A stretch of 64,000 bases of DNA, from NCBI RefSeq assembly GCF_022539665.2, contig NC_081336.1, positions 9,462,778-9,526,777 of the forward strand, read 5' to 3'. The stretch is from Daphnia carinata (lineage: Eukaryota > Arthropoda > Branchiopoda > Diplostraca > Daphniidae). The translations under genes were made by a program, and so were the position numbers. The notes below the pieces were generated by a model, which was not told where the DNA came from, ran no database searches, and saw nothing but the letters and a program-made list of their open reading frames with translations. Positions 1 through 11,762 of this stretch are shown piece after piece (the first letter of the stretch is position 1; each line of letters opens with the position of its first letter).

Positions 1-3000
1 ATCCATTCAAGGAATTTAGTTCATGGAGACATCAAACCAAAAAATGTCCTGATTGCGGAGGGATCTGCTGGCCAAGATGAGATAACGCTCAAATGGTCAA
101 ATTTTGGTCAGACCAGAAGTGTCAGTGAAGCAAGGCAAAACAGTTATACCAGAGGAAATAAGGCATGGTTAGCCCCCGAGTTGCTTCAATTGGCAAGACA
201 TATAGGAAACGTAGATGAAACCAGTTATCAAGTTAGCGTCAAGGGCGACGTTTTTGCACTGGGACTTGTTTTTGGTTGTCTACTCTTGAACGGTGAACAT
301 CTCTACGGTTCCATCGATAACGAAAATGAAATTGCCGACAACATAATTAAAGGAAATCCCATCAACATACAAAGTAATACCTGACATACTAGAATGATAT
401 TCTTTTCTGATTAAAATAGTTGATTGTTTTACCTAGAAATGGATGGCAAATTACGCGACTGTTACGAGATGGACCTATTAGAAAAAATGTTGAAAAACGA
501 CCCAAATGAAAGAATGACATCGACAGAAGTTCTCATTCAATTGCTCTCGATCAAGGATAAGGTATAATGAATTTAAGGCAAGTCAAACAATCACATATGC
601 ACATTTTCAATTTATGAATTTAGCTCACTGGAAAAGAAAAAGAATTGCTTGAATTGTGTGGGCGTGATTCGCGATTGGATTTAACGGGAAAAATCAAAGA
701 ATTAATTCAGTTTGGAATTAACCTGAACGCAAAGGACAAAGACGGAAGGAATGCGCTTCACCTTTTGTGTCGGTACTATTCAAACCCAAAATTAACCGAC
801 GCAATTCAACTCGTAATCAAAAGCGGAATCGATGTGAATGCAAGGGACAACGATGGAATGAATGCCATTCATTATTTGTGTCGATACCATTCAAGCCAAA
901 ACTTAATCGATGCTATTCAAATCTTGATTAAATCGGAAATCGACGTGAAGGCAAAAAGCAACGATGGATCAAATGCGCTCCATTATTTATGTCGAGACAA
1001 TTCAAACCCAAATTTCTCGACGCGTTGAATATTTTGACCTGAATTCGGAGTGGATGCGCTGCAAAGGACAACGCTGGATGGAATGCATATTATTACGCGC
1101 TTAATAAAATTAATAAAGAAATGAAAATTTGGTTTGACCGCAATGTTCAAAACAATAGGGAAAGGTGGCTTTGGTACGGTATTCAAAGGGAAGTTTGGAG
1201 TCAAGAAGTGGCAGTAAAAAGAGTTGATATATGCGTCATGTGGACAAAAGAGAAGAAGACGCAATGCTAAAATTAGATCATCCAAACATCGTCAAACTCC
1301 TTCACTGTGAAAAGGACAACGGACTTTATGTATGACATTTTTTTCTTGTTTTAAATAACAATATGATCTCAAAATTGTTTTTTTTCGTTATCTTGTTAAA
1401 GGTACTACGCATTGGAATTATGTGACGCTTCTTTAGATCAACTTTTCCCCAAGTTCTCACGGAGTTGGGATGATCGCAAAAAATATAACGGACGTATGCC
1501 ACGTCCAATCGAAGTTTTCCGTCAATTAGCTACAGGCCTGGAATACATCCATTCAAAGAAATTAATTCATCGAGACATTCAACCGAGCAGCATTCTTATT
1601 AAGCAAAGTGCTGAGACACACGAAGAGATAATAATGAAATGGTCTGATTTTGGATTTGCCAAACCCGTAAACGAAAAGGGATATCACTCGTGGTCTGGGG
1701 TGAAAGGAACGAGAAATTGGTTCGCACCCGAAGTGCTGGAAAAACTCACGACGACGAACGAAGACGAAGAGTTTTTGGGCACCGTCAAGAGCGATGTGTT
1801 TGTCCTCGGCCTCGTCTTCGGTTATATTTTCTTGGAGGGAGAACATCTATTCGGTTCAAGTGAAAAAGAAATTCACGAGAACATTATTGAAGGACGTCCG
1901 GTGAATATGACAAGTAATTCCAATTCACTTCCATACTATTTTACTCTTCTATTGATGAACACTTGGTTGTTTAATTCTAGAAATTGATGGCGAAGTGCGC
2001 AAATATTATGAGGATGACTTACTTAACAAAATGTTGGAATACAATCCGGAAAAAAGAATTAGTTCGGCAGAAGTCGTCGAACAACTGGAATCCATTAAGA
2101 ATAAAGTAATATTATTATTGATTTGTAACTCAGGAAGAAGCACCGTTAACATTTGTAAGATTTCTCCAATTTAGCTGACTGAAAAAGAAGTAGAATTTCG
2201 TGAACTTTGTGCCGAGGACTCCTCACCTGATTTAGTAGAAAGAATCAACGACTTTATTCGTCTTGGAATCGATGTGAATGCAAAGGACAAGGACGAAAGG
2301 AATGTGCTTCATCTTTTGTGTCGGTACTATTCAAACCCAAAATTAACCGACGCAATTCAACTCGTAATCAAAAGCGGAATTGACGTGAATGCAAGGGACA
2401 ACGATGGAATGAATGCCATTCATTATCTGTGTCGATACCATTCGAGCCAAAACTTAATGAACGCAATTCAAATCTTGATTCAATCCGGAATCGACGCAAA
2501 GGCAATAACCAACGATGGATCAAATGCGCTCCATTATTTATGTCGAGACAATTCAACCCCATACTTCTCAGACGCGATGAATATTTTGACCGACTTCGGA
2601 GTGGATGCGCAGGCAAAGGACAAAGATGGGTGGAATGCGTTGTATTACTTTACAACAAAATGAATAAAAAATGAAAATTTCGTTCAAACGCGAAAAAGTA
2701 ATAGGAGAAGGTGGCTTTGGTATAGTATTCAAAGGGAACTTTGGAGGTCGTGAGGTGGCAGTCAAAAGAGTTGAAATGCGTCATGTGGACAAAAGAGAAG
2801 AAGAAACTATGCTTAAGTTAGATCATCCAAACATCGTCAAACTTTTTCATTGTGAAAAGGACAAAGACTTTACGTATGACATTTTTTCTGGTTTTAAATA
2901 GCAATATGATTTTAAAATTGATTTGTTTCTCTTTTGTTATCGTATAAAAGGTACTACGCACTGGAATTATGTGTCGCTTCTTTAGATCAAGTTTTCCTGG

Positions 3001-3744
3001 AAAAGGATGATGCCAAAAAATACAAAGGACGTATGCCACGTCAAATCGAAGTTTTCCATCAATTAGCTACAGGCCTGGCATACATCCATTTAAAGGATTT
3101 CATTCATCGAGACATTAAACCGAGAAACATCCTCATTATGCGAAATCCTGAAGAATATGAAGAGATAATAATGAAATGGTCTGATTTTGGACTGGCCAAA
3201 TCTGTAAACGAAAAGGGATATCATTCGTGGACTGGAGCAAAAGGAACCAGAACTTGGTACGCACCCGAAGTGCTGGAAAAGCTCAACAACGAAGAAAACG
3301 TGAAAAATAACAAGTTTTGGGGCACGGTCAAGAGCGACGTGTTTGTCCTCGGTCTCGTCTTCTGTTATATTTTCTTGGAGGGAAAGCATCTATTCGGTAC
3401 AAGTGAAAAAGAAATTCACGAGAACATAATTGGGGAACGTCCAGTGAACATGAAGAGTAATACCAATTTAATTTCATGCTATTTTACTCTTTTATTGATG
3501 AATACTTGATTGCTAAATTCTAGATATTAATGGCGAACTGCGCAAATATTATGATGAATTACTTAACAAAATGTTGAAGCACGACTCGGAAGAAAGAATG
3601 AATTCGGAACTAGTCGTCGAACAACTGGAATCCATCAAGGAGCAAGTATTATATATTTATTTTTTGTAAGCGAGGAATTAGTAACTTAGGCAATCATAAT
3701 TTTCTCCATTTTAGTTGAATGAAAAAGAAGAAGAATTACGCTAA
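1..3744 (+). pseudogene. Gene A: ankyrin-kinase polyprotein, 5'-truncated by window, frameshifted
   Basis: Partial copy of the ankyrin/kinase family. Exons inferred from conserved GT-AG sites: <1-373, 437-561, 624-1329, 1402-1913, 1981-2105, 2175-2873, 2951-3456, 3524-3645, 3715-3744. Order: end of a pseudokinase (HGDIKPKN, NFG), ankyrin block, kinase 1, ankyrin block, kinase 2, then an ankyrin cap stopped at 3742-3744. Kinase 1 C-lobe reads HRDIQPSS (catalytic-loop Lys and Asn replaced) with DFG kept. Kinase 2 keeps GEGGFG, VAVK, HRDIKPRN and DFG. Compared with sister copies, the third exon has about seven single-base indels between 1010 and 1325, and the sixth has two one-base losses near 2650 and 2668, so the ankyrin frame does not reach the kinase 2 frame. 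C-lobe exons stay open. I read it as a pseudogene, although clustered assembly errors would look the same. Confidence 0.65.
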
Positions 3745-4895
3745 CTTAGTGCTGCCGACTCTTCGCCTAGTCTAGTAGAAAAGAAAAAAAAAGACTGCAT
3801 TGCCGCATGTTGTCAATTCATTATCCCTTTAGCCCAGTTTTGATTGCATCGCATTTGATGATTAAATAATTCTATGTGGGCATTTAGCAAATAAAATTAA
3901 AACGAAACAAATTATCAAACGATGAAAACCGGCAAGTGATTTATAATCGGTTCAATAAGCTTCTTTTTCCTTTTTTCATTTCATGGTTCCAACAGAACTC
4001 AAATGAAACTGATACAGAAAAAATGCAGTAAAAAACCTGAATACACGCAAAGAAAAATAACAATAAAGATAAAAATATCTCGAATAATGAAAAAAAAAAG
4101 TTTCCTTCGTCAACTGAAGGACAAATAAGAAACGGAATTCGTTGGTAGCCCTAATTGGGAGCGTTGACAATGGGTAATTCCGCTAATTAAATTAAAAAGA
4201 ATATTCAACGTGAAAACAGTACGACCGTCAAGCTTGGCAATCTCGCGGACAATCTTGCCTATTGCCAAATAAATAAATGAAAAAACAAATGCCACTTTTC
4301 CTGGTGGGACCTTGAAAAGTTTGGGGAAATAAAAAACGAAAAATCAATCAAAATGAATTCGGCAAATAAGAGAAACAGTTCTTCAAACGATTCTGCCAAG
4401 CCACAATGGGAAAACACCAACTAAGCAGAAATGGCGCCAAAAATGGCGAAATGTGGCCGAAAAAAAAACAGACTGAGCGAGAGAGGGGGGGGGGGGGTCC
4501 AGATTTCGGGCGCTTATGAAACGTCAGCGTTAGATGACACATGCAAAACGATAGCAAAATAATATCCGAAAACTGACCTAGAAATTGAGCAGAGAACCCA
4601 TTCCGCTATGAATAGCATCCAAACGCAGCACAGCCATCGATGAACTATCTGGTTTACACAGGACGACAGAGTCGTAGATGCCACATTCCTGTCAAGGACA
4701 TCAGCTGATTTTCGATCAGCCGCCCGTCTTGCCATCGCCGTTTTTCTTTTTTCTTTCTAGTCAGCCTTAAGCTAAGTGGTGCACTACATGAATAAAAACC
4801 AAATCTACAGATTGTTCAGCAGCAATTCCAATCTACGTCGTCCATTGCCTCAAATTACGCTTGAGACGTCTGATTTGAACACTTCATTGTTGCAG

Positions 4896-5009
4896 CGGAA
4901 TATGGCTGAAAACAAAATGCAAACAGAAATTGAGACGAGTAGAAACCGACACATCACACATCCTACGTGGATGTCAGCGGAAAAGACAATGGATGAAACT
5001 GATGTGCTG
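4896..5009 (+). other. Candidate 5' UTR exon of gene B (conserved splice sites)
   Basis: Bounded by TTGTTGCAG-type acceptor (here ATTGTTGCAG) and a CTG/GTGAGC donor. Both ends are kept in sister spacers (13579-13688, 20255-20361, 63857-63963) while the reading frame between them is not. A plausible downstream acceptor is TTTTTTTGCAG at about 5569. Inferred from conservation only; no transcript evidence. Confidence 0.3.
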
Positions 5010-5863
5010 GTGAGCACAATTTAGCGCCTTTTTTTTTACCCCCACCCCAGCTACTAGACAGCATTGCCAACTCACCCTACGAACAAAATAAAACAGTTAT
5101 TCTGAAAAAATGGCAATCGAAATATGAAATGTTGGATTGAATTTCATGTTGTGAATTGAATTTGAATTGAATTTAAAAATTGTGGATCACGTTTTACAGC
5201 TGATGACTTTTGAAAATATCAACAACAAACAGCGTTGCATTGGCCAAACCAATGACACAATTCAAAAGAATCGATTACTAGGAAAAATAGGGTAAAAATT
5301 ATTGCCCATTTTATTTTTCTATCACTAAAATAGCCCATCCACGTTGAAGCCTTAAAAAACAGCCCCTAACTCATAGATAGTTGAAAATCGTTGTTTAAAA
5401 GGTTGGGGGCCAAAATGCGTCAACACACGTCAAGGTAAGTGGATTGGCTAACAGAAAAATCCCGGCTGATAAATAGAAAACTTAATGATCGTTCCCAGTC
5501 AACTGTCACAGGTATCGGGCTGGCATTAACAGGATGATAAATAAACAGTTTAATCGGTTTTTTTGCAGAATAGTCAAAACGTGTAGAAAATAACTCCAAT
5601 AATATTTTAAAAAATGTTATGAAATAATTAACCGGTTAATGCAGTTCAGATTTCCGGAACGCGATTATCGGAATTAGTTGAATCGCGTATTCAAAACGCG
5701 GAACATCCTCTGCTAAAAGGACAATCAAAGGACAAAGTTTAAAAACCAAGCAAATAAAGGCGAAAAAGCAGGATGGGACACACACTTGGTCATTGATACG
5801 GATAGGGGCGCATTTTTGGTGATGACTACAGGAAGATAAACATATTTGAGTTGTACGGGGTAA

Positions 5864-5877
5864 GATAAAACATTATC
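5864..5877. promoter_or_regulatory. GATA-like inverted repeat upstream of gene B
   Basis: GATAAAACATTATC lies 118-131 bp upstream of the ATG. Five copies of the family have the same inverted GATAA...TTATC arrangement at nearly the same distance. It fits paired GATA-factor sites or a core-promoter element. Function is inferred. Confidence 0.4.
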
Positions 5878-5994
5878 AACTAAAGGCGTTGGTCATTTGC
5901 GGGGGTCTAGAAGGAAACCATCGCAACAACGCCATTCGAAAACTGTACATTGCGAGACGATTCAGTTGTCTTGTATTTGGTGAGTATCGAAAAC

Positions 5995-8900
5995 ATGGCG
6001 GCTGGTCCAGGTGAAGTGTTTGAAGAAAAGTTCGGAGTTCGCGATGTTGAAACGAAGAGAGTTCGAGTACATCGTACCCACAAAAGTAAAGAAGTAGAAG
6101 CTTTGCTAAAGTTAGATCATCCAAACATCGCCAAGCTTCTTCACTGTGAAAGTGACGATGAGTATAGGTTGGACATTTCTTATTGTTTTCAATAGCAATA
6201 CAATATCAATAATGATTGGATTTTGTTTTCGCTACCGTGTTACCAGGTACTATGCATTGGGTCCGTGTTTGGCCACTTTAGATCAGCTGTTCTTGAAGTC
6301 GGATGATGCAAGAAAATACAAGGGACATATGCCACATCATATCGATGGCTTGCTGCAATTAGCTTCTGGTCTCGAATACATCCATTCAAAGGATTTAGTT
6401 CATGGAGACATCAAACCAGAAAATGTCCTGATTGTGGAGGGATCTGCTGGCCAAGATGAGATAACCCTCAAATGGACAAATTTTGGACTGACCAGAAATA
6501 TCAGTGAAGCAAGGCAAACTAATCCTTTCAGAAGAAATAGGGCATGGTTAGCCCCCGAGTTGCTTCAATTGACAAGACGTATGGAAAATGTAGACGAAAC
6601 CGGTTATCAAGATAACGTCAAAAACGACGTTTTTGCCCTGGGACTTGTTTTCGGTAGTCTATTCTTGAACGGCGAACATCTCTACGGTTCCATCGAAAAT
6701 GAAATTGCCGACAACATCGTTAAAGGAAATTCTATCAACATGCAAAGTAATGCCTGATATTCTATAAAGAAATTGTTTTCTGATTAAAAGAGTTTATTGT
6801 TTTTCTTAGAAATGGATGAAAAATTACGCGACTGTTACGGGAATGAGCTATTGGCACAAATGTTGAGAAACGACCCCAATGAAAGAATGACATCAAAAGA
6901 AGTAGTCGTTCAATTGCACTCGATCAAGGATAAGGTAAAATGAATTTAAATCGAGCAATCACGTTATCCACATGTCAAATTATTTAATTTAGCTCACTGA
7001 AAAAGAAAAAGAATTGCTTGAATTATGTGGGTGTGATTCGCGAGAGGATCTAACGGAAAAAATCAAAGAATTAATTCAGTTCGGAATTAACGTGAACGCA
7101 AAGGACAAGGACGGAAGGAATGCGCTCCATCTTTTGTGTCGGAACTATTTAAGCCCAAAATTAACCGTCGCAATTCAACTCGTAATCGGAAGCGGAATCG
7201 ACGTGAATGCTAGGGACAACGACGGACTGAATGCCATTCATTCTTTGTGTCGATACAATTCAAGCCAAAACTTAATCGGCTCAATTCAAATCTTGATTCA
7301 ATCGGAAATCGACGTGAAAGCAATAAGCAACGATGGATCAAATGCGCTCCATTTTTTGTGCCGAGACAATTCAAACCCAAATTTACTTGCCGCAGTTGCT
7401 ATTTTCATTGAAGGCGGAGTGGATATGCAGGCAAAGGATAAAGATGGATGGAATGCCTTTCATTATTTACACAATAAAGATAAAAAGGAAAGGAAAATTT
7501 GGTTCGACCGCCAAAAACCAATAGGGGAAGGTGGTTTTGGGACGGTATTCAAAGGAAAGTTCGGAGATCGTGAAGTGGCAGTCAAAAGAGTTGTAATAGA
7601 TCGTGTCGACAAAAGAGAAGAAGAAGCAATGCGAAAGTTAAATCATCCAAACATCGTCAAACTGCTTCACTGTGAAAAGGACAACGACTTTATGTGTGAC
7701 ACTTTTCTAATGGTTTTAAATAACAATATGATTACAAAATTGATTTGTTTTTTGTTTTCATGTTAAAGGTACTACGTATTGGAATTATGTGTCGCTTCTT
7801 TAGATCGATTTTTCCTGAAGGAGGATGATCCCAAAAAATATAAAGGACCAATGCCAGCTCCTATCGAAATGTTCCGTCAATTAGCTACAGGACTGGCATA
7901 CATCCATTCAGAGAAATTAATTCATCGAGATATTAAACCGAAAAATATCCTCATTTCGTCTGGAAGATATGAAAATATAATAATGAAATGGTGTGGTTTT
8001 GGACTGGCCAAATCCGTAAACGAAAAGGGATATCACTCGTGGACTGGAGCGAGAGGAACGAGAACTTGGTACGCACCCGAAGTGCTGGAAAAACTCATCG
8101 ACGAAGAAAATGCGGAAGACGAAGAGTTTTGGGGCACCGTCAAGGGCGACGTGTTTGTCCTCGGCCTCGTCTTCGGTTTTATTTTCTTGGAGGGAGAACA
8201 TCTATTCGGTTCGATTGAAAAAGAAATTCACGATAACATAACTGGAGGACGTGCGGTGAATATGAAGAGTAATCCCAATTTTACTTCCATCCTATTTTAT
8301 TCTTCTATTTATGAACACTTGGTTGCTTAATTCTAGAAATTGATGGCGAATTGCGCAAATATTATGAGAATGACTTACTAACGAAAATGTTGGAATACGA
8401 TCCAGAAAAAAGAATGAATTCGGCACAAGTCGTCGAACAACTGGAATCCATCAAGACAAAGGTAATCTCATTTTTTTTTGTAAGTTAAGAAGTAGCAACC
8501 GAGACAATCGTAAATTTCTCGAATTTAGTTGACTGAAAAAGAAAAGGAATTTCGCCAACTTTGTGCTGAGTACTCATCGCCTGATCTACTCGGAAGAATA
8601 AACGACTTCATTTGCCTTGGAATCGATGTTAATGCAAAGGACGATGACGGACGGAATGCGCTCCACTATTTGTGTAGATCAAATTCAAGCCCAAATTTAA
8701 TTGGCGCCATTCAACTCTTAATCCCACTGGGAATTGATGTGAATGCAAAGGACAATGATGGATGTAATGCGGTTCATCATTTGTGTGAATCAAATTCAAG
8801 CCCACATTTAAGTGACGCTATTAATCTTTTAATCCATCTGGGAATTGATGTGAATGCAAAGGACAATGATGGATGTAATGCGCTTCATCATATGTGTGAA

Positions 8901-11689
8901 TCAAATTCAAGCCCACATTTAAGTGACGCTATTAAACTTTTAATCCAACTGGGAATTGATGTGAATGCAAAGAGTGATAATGGAATGAATGCGCTCCAAT
9001 ATTTGTGTGGATCAAATTCAAGCCCACATTTAATTGACGCCATTTCCGTCTTAATCCCACTGGGAATTGACGTGAATGCAAAGGACAATGCTGGATGTAA
9101 TGCGCTTCATCATTTGTGTGAATCAAATTCAAGCCCACATTTAATTGACGCCATTCAACTCTTAATCCCACTGGGAATTGATGTGAATGCAAAAGACAAA
9201 AACGGATGCAATGCGCTCCATCATTTGTGTGAATCAAATTCAATCCCAAATTTAAATCGCGCCATTCAACTTTTGATCCAACTGGAAATTGACGTGAATG
9301 CAAAGGACAACGATGGATGCAATGCGCTTCATAATCTGTGTGATTCAAATACAAGCCCACATTTAATTGACGCCATTCAACTTTTAATCCCACTGGGAAT
9401 TGATGTGAATGCAAAGGACAACGATGGATGTAATGCGCTTCATCATTTGTGTAAAGCAAGTTCAAGCCCACATTTAATTGACGCCATTTTGCTCTTAATC
9501 CAACTGGAAATTGATGTGAATGCCAAGGACAACGATGGATGTAATGCGCTTCATCATTTGTGTGAATCAAATTCAAGCCCACATTTAATTGAAACCATTC
9601 AACTCTTAATCACATTGGGAATTGATGAGAATGCAATGGACAATGATGGAAAGAATGCGCTCCATCATTTGTGTGGATCAAATTTAAGCACAAATTTAAT
9701 TCACGCCATTTTGTTCTTAATCCAACTGGAAATTGATGTGAATGCAAAGGACAAATATGGAAAGAATGCGCTTCACTATTTGTGTAAATCAAATTCATGC
9801 CCAAATTTAATTGACGCCATTAAACTCTTAATACCACTGGGAATTGATGTGAATGCAAAGGACGATTGGGGAAAGAATGCGCTCCATCATTTGTGTAAAT
9901 CAAAATCAAGCCCAAATTTAATTGACGCCATTCAACCCTTAATCCAACTGGGAATTGATGTGAATGCAAAGGACAATGATGGAATGAATGCGCTGCATCA
10001 TTTGTGTATATCAAATTCAAGTCCAAATTTGATTGACGCCATTCAACCCTTAATCCAACTGGGAATCGATGTCAATGCAAAGGACTCTACTTGGGAACGC
10101 AATGCGCTCCATTATTTGTGTCGTTACTATTCAAATCCAAAATTAACCGATGCAATTCAACTCGTAATCGAAAGCGGAATCGATGTGAACGCAAAGGACA
10201 AAGACGGAAGAAATGCGCTCCATCTTTTGTGTCGTTACTATTCAAACCCAGAATTAATTGACGCAATTCAACTCTTAATCGAAAGCGGAATCGACGTGAA
10301 TGGAAGGGACAACGATGGAATGAATGCCATTCATTATTTGTGTCAATACCATTCGAGCCAAAACCTAATTTACGCAATTCAAATCTTGATTCAATCCGGA
10401 ATCGACGTGAAGGCAAAAAGCACCGATGGATTAAATGTGCTCCTTTATTTATGTCGAGATAATTCAAACCCAAATTTACTTGACGCAGTTGCTATTTTCA
10501 TTGAAGTTGGAGTGGATATGCAGGCAAAGGACAAAGATGGATGGAATGCCTTTCATTATTTACACAATAAAGATAAGAAGGACAAAGATGGGTGGAATGC
10601 GTTGTATTACTTGTACAAGAAAATGAATAAAGAAATGAAAATTTGGTTCGACCGCCAAAAACCAATAGGGGAAGGTGGTTTTGGTACGGTATTCAAAGGA
10701 AAGTTCGGAGATCGTGAAGTGGCAGTCAAAAGAGTTCTAATATATCGAGCCAAGGAAATAGAAGAAGAAGCAATGCTAAAGTTAAATCATCCAAACATCG
10801 TCAAACTTCTTCACTGTGAAAAGGACAACGACTTTATGTATGACATTTTTTCTGGTTTTAAATAACAATATGATTTAAAACTTGATTTGTTTTTCTTTTG
10901 TTATCGTATAAAAGGTACTACGTGTTGGAATTGTGTGTCGCTTCATTAGATCAACTTTTCCTGAAATCGTATGATCCCAAAAAATACAAAGGACCTATGC
11001 CACGACAAAACGAAATTTTCTGTCAATTGGCTACAGGCCTGGCATACATCCATTCAAACGGTTTAATTCATCGAGATATTACACCGAGAAACATCCTCAT
11101 TATGCGAAAGCCTGGAGAAGATGAAGAGATAATAATCAAATGGTCTGATTTTGGACTGGCCAAATCCGTAAACGAAAAGGGATATCATTCGTGGTCTGGA
11201 GTGAGAGGAACCAAAACTTGGTACGCACCCGAAGTGCTGGAAAAACTCATCAACGAAAAAAAGGCGAAAAATGAAGAGTTTTGGGGAACGGTCAAGAGCG
11301 ATGTGTTTGTCCTCGGCCTCATCTTCGGTTATATTTTGTTGGAGGGAGAACATCTGTTCGGCTCAAGTGAAACAGAAATTCACGAGAACATAATTAGAAA
11401 ACAAGCGGTGAATATGAAAAGTAATCCCAATTTACTTCCATACTATTTTACTTTTCTATTTATTAACACTTGGTTGCTTAAACCTAGAAATTAATGGCGA
11501 AGTGCGCAAATATTATGAGGATGACTTACTAACGAAGATGTTGGAAAACGAACCCCAAAAAAGAATTAGTTCGAAAGAAGTCGTCGATCAACTGGAATCC
11601 ATCAAGAATAAAAGTAATATTATTCTTTTTATATAAGTGAGGAAGTATCAACCAAGACAATAGAAACTTTCTCCAATTTAGCTGCCTGA
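5995..11689 (+). CDS. Gene B: pseudokinase-ANK-kinase-ANK-kinase protein
   Basis: Ten-exon model, about 1690 aa: 5995-6167, 6247-6746, 6810-6934, 6993-7693, 7769-8268, 8337-8461, 8529-10837, 10915-11420, 11488-11613, 11682-11689. The start is AACATGGCG, with A at -3 and G at +4. Residues 1-266: pseudokinase with a shortened P-loop, VETK at the beta-3 lysine, HGDIKPEN and NFG. Residues 267-432: four ankyrin repeats. Residues 433-708: kinase 1 (GEGGFG, VAVK, HRDIKPKN, but GFG for DFG). Residues 709-1410: 17 ankyrin repeats of 37 aa and a duplicated end cap. Residues 1411-1690: kinase 2 (GEGGFG, HRDITPRN, DFG). C-lobes resemble IRE1/RNase L kinases, but no KEN nuclease follows. The ninth exon has one base more than its homologues, so the frame stops at 11687-11689, just inside the next exon. 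Exon ends rest on phase and family conservation. Confidence 0.72.
8620..10590 (+). repeat. Tandem ankyrin-coding repeats, 111-bp period (gene B)
   Basis: Seventeen full units of 111 bp (37 codons), pattern DG-x-NALHHLC-x-SNSSP-x-LIDAIQLLI-x-LGIDVNAKDN. The first thirteen are of the terminal-block type (SNSSP, IQLG). From about 10090 they switch to the internal-block type (YYSNPKL, IESG) with one extra codon at the join (KDSTWERN). The last cap (KDKDGWNA) is present twice just before the kinase. The antisense frame is also open, but only as a shadow of the repeat. Confidence 0.9.
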
Positions 11690-11762
11690 AAAAGACGACG
11701 AATTTCGCAAACTTTGTGCGGTTTACTCTTCCCCTGATCTAGTAGGAAGAACAAAAATATGA
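11690..11762 (+). pseudogene. Remnant of terminal ankyrin exon of gene B
   Basis: Following the acceptor at 11681, the frame LPEKDDEFRKLC...SSPDLVGR matches the start of the terminal ankyrin exon of genes C, D, F and G. It then runs straight into ACAAAAATATGACTGCATCG, which in those genes belongs to the 3' flank. The ankyrin array has been deleted between these points. Gene A shows the same kind of junction near 3786. Confidence 0.6.

Larger units (their letters stand above)
3745..5994. other. Spacer between genes A and B (repeated unit flank)
   Basis: No coding sequence recognised. The stretch is built from blocks that recur between other array genes. They are: a 3' flank (TTGATTGC...ACTCATT region, about 3790-3960), a block near 4285-4395 (CACTTTTCCTGGTGGGACC), a block near 4426-4480 containing GGCGCCAAAAATGGCG, a large block at 4500-5110, and a block near 5283-5600. 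A 13-base G run at 4485-4497 replaces sequence present in sister spacers. An 82-codon ORF at 4776-5024 is not kept in frame in the other copies and is not called as a gene. Confidence 0.7.

Noticed and set aside
1562-1846. Antisense ORFs over kinase C-lobes (MFSLQENITEDEAEDKHIAL type)
   Set aside because: Recur opposite every kinase C-lobe exon; shadows of the conserved sense sequence.
4776-5024. 82-codon plus-strand ORF in the A-B spacer
   Set aside because: The homologous sequence in other spacers has stops and frame changes, so it is more likely untranslated.
8932-9582. Long antisense ORFs over ankyrin arrays (also 17163-17825, 54631-55161, 60743-61180)
   Set aside because: They repeat with the 111-bp ankyrin unit (HSHQFPVGLRVEWRQLNLG) and are explained by codon choice in the sense frame.
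8620-10590. CRISPR-like regular repeats
   Set aside because: The 111-bp periodic DNA is coding ankyrin sequence with no repeat-spacer structure, and the window is eukaryotic.
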